This document shows positions 34,289-41,293 of a stretch of 49,022 nucleotides of DNA, piece by piece. The stretch is from G963677325 sp963677325. GTDB lineage: Bacteria > Bacteroidota > Bacteroidia > Bacteroidales > Prolixibacteraceae. Under the pieces are notes generated by a model. It searched no databases. It saw nothing but the letters and a program-made list of their open reading frames with translations, and was not told where the DNA came from. Made by a program: the position numbers and the translations under genes. The stretch spans positions 1 through 49,022 of the forward strand of contig CAXXGM010000012.1 of NCBI GenBank assembly GCA_963677325.2. The letters run 5' to 3'. How positions within the stretch are numbered: the first letter of the stretch is position 1; each line of letters starts with the position of its first letter.

Positions 34289-34903
34289 TTATATCCCAAA
34301 ATACTGATCCTCCGAATACCCATCCTTCTTATAACTCCTGAAAAACAGCCATATCCCCGAGATGTTTTCAGCATCTGCAGGCAATTCTATCAAAGCCTCG
34401 CCTGCTTTTCTTAAAACGCCCGTTGCAATCGGAGCGGTGAAATGATCTGGATATCCCGCCACCATCATCAGCCCGTCATGCGAGTAAACAGAGGAGAGAT
34501 TTTCATCATTTACCCACGTCACCTCAACTTTTGAAGGATCGTCCGCTGACCTTTTTGCCTTAATATGCTGTGGAATAGGCAATTTACCTGCCGAGAAGTG
34601 CAGTTTCTCCACTTCGGCCAGCGCACCGTCCAGGGCAAAAGCAGGAGAATTGGCCTTCAGAAAGAGATTGTAGCCATGCCTGTTTTCGGCGGCAAGGTTC
34701 CAAATCAGCGGGATCAAAGAATACTTGTACTTCGCGCAATAGGCATTGATCGCTGCAAACCGCTGGCGGTGCAGCAGCTGCTTCTCACTCCATCCGTTCT
34801 TCGACCGCCGGGGGAGAGATCTTACCACTTCAATACCGTTCCATTCCGTGTAAACACTGCCGCCAACCTTTCCTTTTAAAATTCCTCCTTTTATCCGTGC
34901 CAT
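34289..34903 (-). CDS. DUF6266 family protein
   Basis: 204 aa from MARIKGGILKGKVGGSVYTE, the characteristic DUF6266 opening; the 8 extra residues before it are unlikely. The basic middle has RFAAINAYCAKYKYSLIPLI and ENRHGYNLFLKANS. The C-terminal half is beta-rich (VEVTWVNDENLSSVYSHDGL, LWLFFRSYKKDG-like). Function unknown; members often occur in multiple copies per genome. Three broken copies lie just to the left among toxin-antitoxin modules. A row of 11-bp direct repeats starts 60 bp upstream. Confidence 0.85.
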   Translation of the reverse strand: MARIKGGILKGKVGGSVYTEWNGIEVVRSLPRRSKNGWSEKQLLHRQRFAAINAYCAKYKYSLIPLIWNLAAENRHGYNLFLKANSPAFALDGALAEVEKLHFSAGKLPIPQHIKAKRSADDPSKVEVTWVNDENLSSVYSHDGLMMVAGYPDHFTAPIATGVLRKAGEALIELPADAENISGIWLFFRSYKKDGYSEDQYFGI

Positions 34904-34963
34904 AGCTTCCTTGAATTTAGTGTGCATTCAATAAGTATTCATTGTGCAATTATTGTGCCATAA

Positions 34964-35018
34964 ATGCACAGTAAGTGCACAGTAAGTGCACAGCAAATGC
35001 ACAATGAATGCACAGTAA
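34964..35018. repeat. Five 11-bp direct repeats (RTGCACA-N4) upstream of DUF6266
   Basis: ATGCACAgtaa, GTGCACAgtaa, GTGCACAgcaa, ATGCACAatga and ATGCACAgtaa follow each other without gap, one helical turn per unit. Two inverted TGTGCA copies lie between them and the gene start. They resemble iterated operator sites. Confidence 0.85.
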
Positions 35019-35164
35019 TTAATATTCAAATATTGTGCGTTATCCAGGAAGCGAATTTTAGTGCTTATAGGTTCAGTTTTACAGAAAAGTCATCACAAAG
35101 GACCGCTGAAACATTACTTTGACACTTTTCGTGTAATTCGTCAATAATTCGTGTAATTCGAAAC

Positions 35165-35230
35165 ATGTGAATGATATAACTTTATTAATGAATAATGTAA
35201 CTTCTGAAGGGGCCGGGAGGATTACTTTTG
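35165..35230 (+). promoter_or_regulatory. Shared regulon promoter, site 6
   Basis: Plus strand: GTGAAT-G-ATATAAC, 14 nt, ATGTAAC, 21 nt, TACTTTTG (35223-35230, perfect), 24 nt before the ATG at 35254. Confidence 0.68.
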
Positions 35231-35253
35231 AGATACATTTAAAAAAATCGATC

Positions 35254-35439
35254 ATGCCACTTTTTACTATTTTACTTGTAATTATTGTCACTGGTGTTCT
35301 TTTATGGCTTATAAATGCCTACATCCCCATGGATTACAAAATCAAAAAAATCTTTAATGCAGTCGTTGTGATTGTTGTGGTCGTATGGCTGCTCAAGGTA
35401 TTTGGGCTATTCACTTATTTGATGGATATCCACGTGTAA
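35254..35439 (+). CDS. Small two-helix membrane protein (Thivi_2564 type)
   Basis: 61 aa. Two membrane helices (FTILLVIIVTGVLLWLINAY and IFNAVVVIVVVVWLLKVFGLF) with a short positive loop between (YKIKKI). I recognise the architecture of small Thivi_2564-like membrane proteins, function unknown. The upstream in-frame codons from 35167 fall inside the promoter, so the start at MPLFTILL is chosen. It is driven by site 6 and followed by a second, near-duplicate promoter for the YtxH gene. Confidence 0.72.
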   Translation: MPLFTILLVIIVTGVLLWLINAYIPMDYKIKKIFNAVVVIVVVVWLLKVFGLFTYLMDIHV

Positions 35440-35442
35440 AAA

Positions 35443-35545
35443 AAGAGTTTCAAAGTCTCAAAGTAAGGTTTTAAGGTTTCAAGGTTCAAAGAAGCTCTGC
35501 TCCGCTTAATGGATTGGAACTTGGAAACGTTGGAACTATAAAGCC
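35443..35545. repeat. GTTTCAA-family repeat block
   Basis: gagtttcaaagtctcaaag and ggttttaaggtttcaaggtt face ttggaacttggaaacgttgg. It separates two regulon members. Confidence 0.6.
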
Positions 35546-35603
35546 TTTCGTGTAATTAACTTTGTTGATCTTCGATTCGTAAATAATTCGTGTAATTCGT
35601 AAC

Positions 35604-35669
35604 ATGTGAATAATGTAACTTCTTTAGAGAATTATGTAACGCAGACCAGCCCCCCTGATCACACCTTTG
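35604..35669 (+). promoter_or_regulatory. Shared regulon promoter, site 7
   Basis: Plus strand: GTGAAT-A-ATGTAAC, 14 nt, ATGTAAC, 21 nt, CACCTTTG (35662-35669; one deviation from TAnnTTTG), 35 nt before the YtxH start. The 36 bp ending in GTGAAT duplicate those before site 6, with two differences. Confidence 0.68.
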
Positions 35670-35704
35670 TAAAATATTTTAAATCAATTTTAAAAACAAA
35701 AAAC

Positions 35705-35950
35705 ATGAAATTAGACAAAGCAATATTGGGAATATTAGCCGGCGTGGCTATTGGAGCAGTAGCCGGCATTTTATTGGCCCCCGAAAAAGGTGCCGTAACA
35801 CGCAGGTTTATGTCCAAAAAAGGTAAAAAATATGCCGGTAAGTTAGAAAAGAAACTCAATGGATTGATTGATAACCTCAATGAAAAAATTGAATCTGTAA
35901 AAAATCAGGCTGCCGATCGTGTCAATTCGGGCAAGAATAAAGCCGAATAA
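35705..35950 (+). CDS. YtxH domain protein
   Basis: 81 aa from MKLDKAILGI; the longer frame from 35606 runs through the promoter. A single membrane helix with small residues (LAGVAIGAVAGILLAPEKGA) is followed by the YtxH signature APEKG and RRFMSKKGKKY, then an amphipathic helix tail. YtxH proteins are small general-stress envelope proteins of unknown mechanism. It is first gene of an apparent operon with a holin-like protein, a hypothetical and an AI-2E transporter. Confidence 0.85.
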   Translation: MKLDKAILGILAGVAIGAVAGILLAPEKGAVTRRFMSKKGKKYAGKLEKKLNGLIDNLNEKIESVKNQAADRVNSGKNKAE

Positions 35951-35956
35951 AACAGG

Positions 35957-36045
35957 CTATCGGAAAATAGGCTTAAGGCTGTAGGGAATCTGCTGTAGAG
36001 ACTTTCACCTTCTTCAGTCTAAAGCCTATGGCCTTATGCCTTAAT
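35957..36045. repeat. AGGCTTAAGGCT-type palindromic repeat
   Basis: aataggcttaaggctgtagg faces ctaaagcctatggccttat. Relatives lie at 31830-31850, 40928-40995 and 48196-48220, and in the middle of element A. Confidence 0.6.
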
Positions 36046-36056
36046 AAAATAAAAAT

Positions 36057-36398
36057 ATGGAAACTCCGGGAGATCTGATTGAATTATTGTTTGAGAGAGC
36101 TGAGAAATTCGGCAAAACAACTCTTGAACTTACCAAACTAAGGGCCTTGAATACGACAACAATCGTTGTTACAACTTTGGTGACAAAGTTGAGCGTAATT
36201 GTTATGGTTTCCATCTGTCTGCTGGTCCTGAATATTGGTATTGCCTTATTTCTTGGGGAGATACTCGGTAAAAAATACTACGGCTTTTTTATTGTTGCAG
36301 CATTTTACTTCATCGCGGCGATCGTGTTTTATTTCTTCATGCATGGCTGGATTAAAAAGCCGATTTTCGATTTAATCATTCGTCAGGCGCTTAAATAA
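36057..36398 (+). CDS. Holin-like small membrane protein
   Basis: 113 aa. A soluble N-terminal helix (about 1-38, ELLFERAEKFGKTTLELTKL) is followed by two membrane helices (about 42-70 VTTLVTKLSVIVMVSICLLV, about 78-100 FFIVAAFYFIAAIVFYFFMH). The layout matches phage-holin superfamily III-type proteins that Bacteroidota encode outside prophages. Position in the YtxH operon suggests a stress/envelope role, not lysis. Confidence 0.72.
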   Translation: METPGDLIELLFERAEKFGKTTLELTKLRALNTTTIVVTTLVTKLSVIVMVSICLLVLNIGIALFLGEILGKKYYGFFIVAAFYFIAAIVFYFFMHGWIKKPIFDLIIRQALK

Positions 36399-36405
36399 AT
36401 ACCTC

Positions 36406-36810
36406 ATGGACCCAATCATTACGGATATTGATCTTAGATTCGCCATCTACCAGTTAGAAAAAAAACAGGCTGAGGAAGGCAGACTATTGAAAGAACAATT
36501 CTTCCTGACTTACGAGAGTTTAAAACCTGCCAATCTTTTCAGGAATACAATGAGTGATGTGGCAGCTTCACCCTATCTGATTGATAATATATTGGGCACT
36601 GCTATCGGGTTAGGGACAGGTTATCTTACCAGAAAAGTAACACTTGGTACCTCGGGCAATGTATTCAAACGATTTTTCGGCTCTGTCATGCAGTTTGGAG
36701 TAACAAACATTGTGGCCCGACATCCCGGGACCATTAAAGCCATCGGTCATTTTATCTTCAAACATGTTTTGCATAAAAAAGAAATAAACACTAAAAGCCT
36801 TGATCGATAG
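36406..36810 (+). CDS. Hypothetical protein of the YtxH operon
   Basis: 134 aa. A charged N-terminal helix (FAIYQLEKKQAEEGRLLKEQ) is followed by a moderately hydrophobic Gly-rich middle (ILGTAIGLGTGYLTRKVTLG) and a basic C-terminus. No family recognised. It begins 7 bases after the holin-like gene and its stop overlaps the TTG start of the AI-2E gene by 11 bases. Confidence 0.75.
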   Translation: MDPIITDIDLRFAIYQLEKKQAEEGRLLKEQFFLTYESLKPANLFRNTMSDVAASPYLIDNILGTAIGLGTGYLTRKVTLGTSGNVFKRFFGSVMQFGVTNIVARHPGTIKAIGHFIFKHVLHKKEINTKSLDR

Positions 36811-37897
36811 GGAAGTAAAACTGCCATTTTACGCGAAAGCAACTATTTGCTTAATTGGGTTAGTTGCCATGTTGGCCATTTTGTACATGGGGAAAAGGAT
36901 TCTTGTTCCTTTATTTTTTTCAATAATCATTTCAATTCTGCTTCATCCTGTAGTTAGTTTTTTTGTGCGCAAAAGGTTTGGCAGGCTGATGGCCATTTTA
37001 CTGAGCTTATTCCTTGCCTTTTTAGTTATCGCGGCCTTTGCGGCACTGTTAATCTCACAGGTCAGCATGTTTAGCGAATCCTGGCCAATCCTGGTTGATA
37101 AATTCAGCCTGGTACTTGATCAAAGCATTTCCTGGGCCTCTGCCTATTTCGACATCAATCCTGTGAGTATACATAACTGGATTACAAATTCCATTGATGA
37201 TCTGATAGATACAAGCACCGGAGCGATCGGACAAACGCTCATCACCGTGGGAAGCGGATTAATCGTTGTGTTTTTAATTCCAGTTTATGTCTTTGTGATA
37301 TTATTTTATCATCCGCTGTTGATTGAATTTATTCACAAGGTCTTTGCTAAAGACGATCAAAAGCAGGTGAGCGAAATAGTTACACAAACCAAAACGCTGA
37401 TACAAGGCTATCTCATTGGGCTGCTGATTGAAGCTTTTCTGGTAGCGGCGCTGAATTCTACAGCTTTGTTGATCCTTGGAATTGAATACGCTATCCTTTT
37501 AGGTATTATCGGCGCATTGCTCAACCTCATTCCATATATCGGCGGATTAGTGGCAGTGGCTTTACCAATGATCGTTGCATTTGCTACCAAAACAAGCGGC
37601 TGGTATGCTATTTATGTTTTGGCAAGCTATTATTTCATTCAACTGATAGACAATCACTACATCTCGCCGTTCATCGTTTCCTCAAAAGTAAAAATCAACG
37701 CGCTTTTCTCTATCATTTCTGTACTTGTCGGGTATGCTTTATGGGGAATAGCCGGAATGTTTTTATCCATACCGCTCCTTGCCATTGTAAAGCTTATTTT
37801 TGATCATATTGAACCCCTGAAACCCTGGGGATTCTTGTTAGGCGATACGATGCCTCCGATCATTAAGTTGAAAAGGCTCAGGATTAAAAAACGTTGA
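36800..37897 (+). CDS. AI-2E family transporter
   Basis: 365 aa from a TTG that overlaps the previous gene. Eight or so membrane helices are visible, with the family stretches FFSIIISILLHPVVSFFVRK, IPYIGGLVAVALPMIVAF, DNHYISPFIVSSKVKINALF and AGMFLSIPLLAIVK. Members export small molecules, or in some species Na+/H+; the substrate here is unknown. It is last gene of the site 7 operon and followed by a GTTTCAA block. Confidence 0.87.
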   Translation: MIDREVKLPFYAKATICLIGLVAMLAILYMGKRILVPLFFSIIISILLHPVVSFFVRKRFGRLMAILLSLFLAFLVIAAFAALLISQVSMFSESWPILVDKFSLVLDQSISWASAYFDINPVSIHNWITNSIDDLIDTSTGAIGQTLITVGSGLIVVFLIPVYVFVILFYHPLLIEFIHKVFAKDDQKQVSEIVTQTKTLIQGYLIGLLIEAFLVAALNSTALLILGIEYAILLGIIGALLNLIPYIGGLVAVALPMIVAFATKTSGWYAIYVLASYYFIQLIDNHYISPFIVSSKVKINALFSIISVLVGYALWGIAGMFLSIPLLAIVKLIFDHIEPLKPWGFLLGDTMPPIIKLKRLRIKKR

Positions 37898-37902
37898 TGT
37901 TA

Positions 37903-37945
37903 TCGTTTCAAGGTTTCAAAGGTTTCAAGGTTTCAAAATTTCAGA
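37903..37945. repeat. GTTTCAA-family repeat block after AI-2E
   Basis: cgtttcaaggtttcaaaggt and ttcaaggtttcaaaatttc give four head-to-tail units. No opposing arm is visible, so it cannot fold like the other blocks. Confidence 0.6.
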
Positions 37946-38001
37946 GCAGTGGTGCGGATGAAGACTGAAACTCTTAATTCTAACTCCGGCGGCTGCAACC
38001 T

Positions 38002-38149
38002 TAAGTAATGTCAAGAATATAATGTCGCATTTTTAGGCTGAAGGAGTTTAGACTTTAGGCTGAAGGATAGTAATATACCTCTTTTCTCTTTAGCCTAAAC
38101 ATCTATAGCCTGCAATCCTCATATGATATTATTTTATTCCAATTACTTA
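38002..38149 (-). repeat. Element A, copy 3 (inverted, about 148 bp)
   Basis: Reverse complement of the copies at 11000 and 12798. It starts taagtaatgtcaagaatata and ends ttttattccaattactta. It lies 95 bp before the IS110-type transposase, so the two mobile units are neighbours or one inserted beside the other. Confidence 0.75.
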
Positions 38150-38243
38150 GTCCCTATGTTTGTAATTGCGCTATGCTAAAGAGGCATAAGCCTAAAGAGT
38201 ATTATTTTTGATTTTCGGATTAAACAATAAAACTCAATGACTT

Positions 38244-39323
38244 ATGCAAACACAAAGAACGGAATTAAATTTCGAAGGTCAAAGCTTATTTGTAGGTATT
38301 GATGTTCATTTGAAAAGCTGGACAGTATCAATTTTAACTGAAAAACTGTTACATAAGACATTTACACAACCTGCGAGTGCAGAAGTGTTGTCGAACTATT
38401 TGAATTGTAATTTTCCTTGTGGCGATTACTATTCAGTGTATGAAGCTGGTTTCAGTGGTTTTTGGACACATTACAAACTGAAGGAAATGGGAATAAACAA
38501 CATTGTCATTAATCCGGCAGATGTCCCCACCACACAGAAGGAACATTTGCAAAAGGATGACCCGACAGACAGTCGCAAGCTTGCCAGGTCATTGCGTGCC
38601 GGGGATTTAAAGGCAATCTATGTTCCAGAGCCATCAACATTGGAAGATAGGTCTCTGATCCGGCTGCGGGCAACTTTGGTAAAAGATATGGTTCGGTTCA
38701 AACAGCGGATAAAATCGTTTTTGCACTTTTATGGGATATCTATTCCTGCTGAATTTGAGAAATCGGGAACCCACTGGTCCAGACGATTTATGAAATGGCT
38801 CAATCAGGTTTCTCTTCAGCACGAATCCGGAACTCAAACGTTGAAAATATTGGTACAAGAAGCCGACGGGCAAAGGAAACTTCTGCTGGAAGTTTTACGA
38901 AAAATCAGGGCTTTGTCCCGTAGCGAAAAATATGCAACCAGAATGGAATTATTGCGGAGCATCCCTGGTGTGGGTTTTGTTACGGCCATCACTTTTTTGA
39001 CCGAAATAGAAAATATAGAACGATTTGAAAACGCAGATCATTTTGCCGGGTTTGTAGGCTTGATCCCCAACAGGCATTCTAGCGGGAACAAGGAAAATAA
39101 CGGGGATATGACCTTTCGAGGACAGACAGCCTTGCGCAAATCGTTAATCGAGAGTTCCTGGTTTGCAGCCCGGCTTGATCCAGCCCTGGCTATGAGCTTT
39201 AATGTCTATGTCAGGCGGATGGAACCAAACAAGGCAATCATCCGAATTGCACGAAAAGTATTGAACCGAATGTATTACGTACTTAAAAACAAAAAAGAAT
39301 ATGTATCAGGAGTTGTTAAATGA
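38244..39323 (+). mobile_element. IS110-family transposase (DEDD recombinase)
   Basis: 359 aa, full length for the family. The N-terminal RuvC-like DEDD domain starts LFVGIDVHLKSWTVSIL and continues with INNIVINPADVPTT and KDDPTDSRKLARSLR. The C-terminal Transposase_20 part has LLRSIPGVGFVTAITFLTEI and the Ser-containing TFRGQTALRKSLIESSW. IS110-type recombinases move by RNA-guided (bridge RNA) recombination without terminal inverted repeats. No frameshift, so probably active or recently so. The 5' flank holds element A copy 3. The 3' flank is highly structured, which favours the IS1111-like arrangement with the guide RNA downstream. Confidence 0.93.
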
Positions 39324-39379
39324 ATCCTTAAAAACAATCAATATATCAAGGTGACCGCTGACAGTTTCTTGCAGCCAGT

Positions 39380-39640
39380 CTGCTTATTTAGAATGCGGCA
39401 CTTTACTTATAAAAACTGAAACAGGGAAATGTGGCATTTTGTCCACTTATAGAAGATTGTTTTTATAGGACTTTTATCGGCATTGGCTAAGAGTAGAACA
39501 TTGGGTTTTCCTTAGCCATATTTGGATTCCTGTATAAGTAAAAGGAAGGCCCGAAAACCTCCCCTTATACAGTGTATCCGTAAAGAGTATTGCTGACAGG
39601 TTGCTCCCCAGTAGAGCCTGCGTCCTCTTCCTCTTTACTA
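39380..39640 (+). ncRNA. Candidate IS110/IS1111 bridge (seek) RNA in the IS 3' flank
   Basis: Three consecutive strong stem-loops on the transposase strand. SL1: GGCTAAG (39485) with CTTAGCC (39511). SL2: CTGTATAAG (39530) with CTTATACAG (39564). SL3: GTAAAGAG (39580) with CTCTTTAC (39631), holding a large internal loop and an inner GCTC/GAGC stem. A 5' leader hairpin followed by two stems with large internal loops is the layout known for bridge RNAs. Exact RNA ends and loop pairing to target and donor are not determined. Confidence 0.5.
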
Positions 39641-39737
39641 ATTGCAAAGTTAATGTTCTGTAAACGAAATATTTGAAAAATAAACAAAATAAAATAGCCA
39701 AAAAATAATGCTCTCAGAATTTGGATTACAACATAGA

Positions 39738-39993
39738 AGAAACTGTTTAAATTTCTTTTTAACAAAGCGGAACCCCACTTCGGGGTTCTGTATTGTATGT
39801 ATTTCAGTGCCTCCGGTTACACCGGAGGTTATTCATATTCAAGTCTTTCGGACTTAAATATGCTTTATACCCTGAAAGGGTTTAATATGAATAACCGTGG
39901 GGGTAACCCACGGAAAATGTGAAATATAAGACCTCAACCCCGAAGGGGCTGAACTACTTAAAATCCCAAAAGAACTAAATTTAAACAGTCTCT
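39738..39993 (+). repeat. Element C, copy 1 (256 bp, 17-bp terminal inverted repeats)
   Basis: Ends AGAAACTGTTTAAATTT and AAATTTAAACAGTCTCT are inverted copies with one mismatch. Inside are at least five small hairpins (accccacttcggggt; cctccggttacaccggagg; accctgaaagggt; ccgtgggggtaacccacgg; ccccgaagggg). A near-identical copy lies at 42028-42282. No coding capacity. Confidence 0.85.
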
Positions 39994-40066
39994 TAGTTAT
40001 ATAACCGAGAGATAGTTATTCCATCTCTTTCATCTCTCATAACTCATCTCTCATAAATCTACCAAC

Positions 40067-40152
40067 GTGTGAATTTTGCAACTTAGATCTAAAGTTATAT
40101 AACACACCCATGTAATAATGGAATCACCTTTGTGATGTGAAAATTCTTTCAC
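40067..40152 (+). promoter_or_regulatory. Shared regulon promoter, site 8 (with +1 semi-palindrome)
   Basis: Plus strand: GTGTGAAT-T-TTGCAAC, 14 nt, ATATAAC, 21 nt, CACCTTTG (40125-40132). Four nt later comes GTGAAAATTCTTTCAC (40137-40152). The csbD start is at 40169. Confidence 0.65.
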
Positions 40153-40168
40153 AAATAATAAGAAGAAA

Positions 40169-40354
40169 ATGAACACTACAGAATTAAAGGGAAATTGGAA
40201 CCAGATTAAGGGGAAACTAAAACAAAAATTTGCAACGCTTACAGACAGTGATTTATTGCTGGTAGAAGGCAAACAGGACGAAATGTTAGGCAGGCTTCAG
40301 ACAAAACTGGGCAAGACAAAAGATGAAATTCACAAGATAATTACTGAATTATAG
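40169..40354 (+). CDS. csbD: CsbD family stress protein
   Basis: 61 aa, usual CsbD length. Signature NTTELKGNWNQIKGKLKQKF near the start, then TDSDLLLVEGKQDEMLGRLQ. CsbD-like proteins are small, soluble, induced in general stress in many bacteria; molecular role unclear. Promoter site 8 with the +1 semi-palindrome precedes it. The next gene begins 68 bases later and could be cotranscribed. Confidence 0.9.
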   Translation: MNTTELKGNWNQIKGKLKQKFATLTDSDLLLVEGKQDEMLGRLQTKLGKTKDEIHKIITEL

Positions 40355-40422
40355 CATTTTAAGAAATACCAGTCACGCCTCAATAATAAAATATGATATA
40401 TAAATAATTAAATATCAACACA

Positions 40423-40926
40423 ATGAAAGCTTTAAAATTAATTGTTTTTGGAATCGTGTTGTTCTTTGCAGGCACAGTGCAGGGACAAGTTTCCGTGAGA
40501 TTAAACCTGGGCGTACAGCCGCGTTGGGCTCCTGTTGGGTATGACGATGTACGTTATTACTATCTACCCGATGTAGAAGCCTATTACGATAATGAATCCT
40601 CGATGTTTATTTACTCAAGCGGCGGAAGATGGATTCACAGGCGCTCGCTCCCTTACCGATATCGTAATTATGATTTATACGAAGGGTATAAAGTTCCAAT
40701 GAGAGAATACCACGGTAATACTCCGTACAGTAATTTCCAGGTCTATAGAACCCAATACACAAAAGGCTACAGGGGAGAATCCCAACGAACAATTGGGGAA
40801 AGACCAGGGAGAAACAATCATGGCAACAGTAAATACTATAGTCACCCATCAGATAACAGGAATGACAAGGGACGTGGAAAGGGCAGTTACAAAGACAACA
40901 AAAAGGATAAAGGTCGTGGTAAATGA
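40423..40926 (+). CDS. Secreted basic protein, function unknown
   Basis: 167 aa. Signal peptide about 1-21 (GIVLFFAGTVQGQ). The mature part is Tyr- and Arg-rich (DDVRYYYLPDVEAYYDNESS, WIHRRSLPYRYRNYDLYEGY) with a low-complexity Lys/Gly/Asn tail (NDKGRGKGSYKDNKKDKG). The layout recalls the DUF6600-type protein at 17789 but without its repeats. It follows csbD closely; envelope or surface binding is inferred from charge. Confidence 0.72.
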   Translation: MKALKLIVFGIVLFFAGTVQGQVSVRLNLGVQPRWAPVGYDDVRYYYLPDVEAYYDNESSMFIYSSGGRWIHRRSLPYRYRNYDLYEGYKVPMREYHGNTPYSNFQVYRTQYTKGYRGESQRTIGERPGRNNHGNSKYYSHPSDNRNDKGRGKGSYKDNKKDKGRGK

Positions 40927-41064
40927 CATAGATAAAGGCTTATAGCTTTTAGACAATAGACTTTAGAACGATAAAGCTTATTAGTCTAAAGGCTAGCCTT
41001 TTCCCTGAATTCTTTTTTGTGAAGATTTCAGTTCAGCATCAAATAAATTCAATTAAAGAAGATT

Positions 41065-41244
41065 ATGAAAATTCAAAGATCGCATGATGTCAGTCGTGTA
41101 AAGTACAGTTTTCTCCTCAGGCAAATAAAAAGATTAAAATCAACAGGCGAAAAGATGACAACATCTTATCCAAAGGAAGCGGATCAAGTGGAACTTAGTC
41201 CGGTTAAAGTAAGATGGAACAATTTTCCTCTCATAAGTTTTTAG
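41065..41244 (+). CDS. Possible small protein of 59 aa
   Basis: ATG to TAG reading MKIQRSHDVSRVKYSFLLRQ then IKRLKSTGEKMTTSYPKEAD. Basic N-terminal half, no signal peptide or membrane helix. An A/G-rich aaagaagatt lies just before the ATG. No family recognised; it could be spurious. Confidence 0.35.
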   Translation: MKIQRSHDVSRVKYSFLLRQIKRLKSTGEKMTTSYPKEADQVELSPVKVRWNNFPLISF

Positions 41245-41293
41245 CCTGGTAATATTTATTTAAAAATTCAATCCTAATTTAAAATTCAATTCA

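Noticed and set aside
34964..35018. CRISPR array or replication iterons
   Set aside because: Units of 11 bp without spacers; no cas or replication initiator gene in the window.
36057..36398. Prophage lysis cassette, because of the holin-like protein
   Set aside because: No endolysin, structural or integrase genes; the gene sits in a YtxH/AI-2E operon.
39474..39765. Two overlapping minus-strand frames in the IS 3' flank
   Set aside because: Translations lack any domain, and the region is better explained by RNA-like stem-loops.
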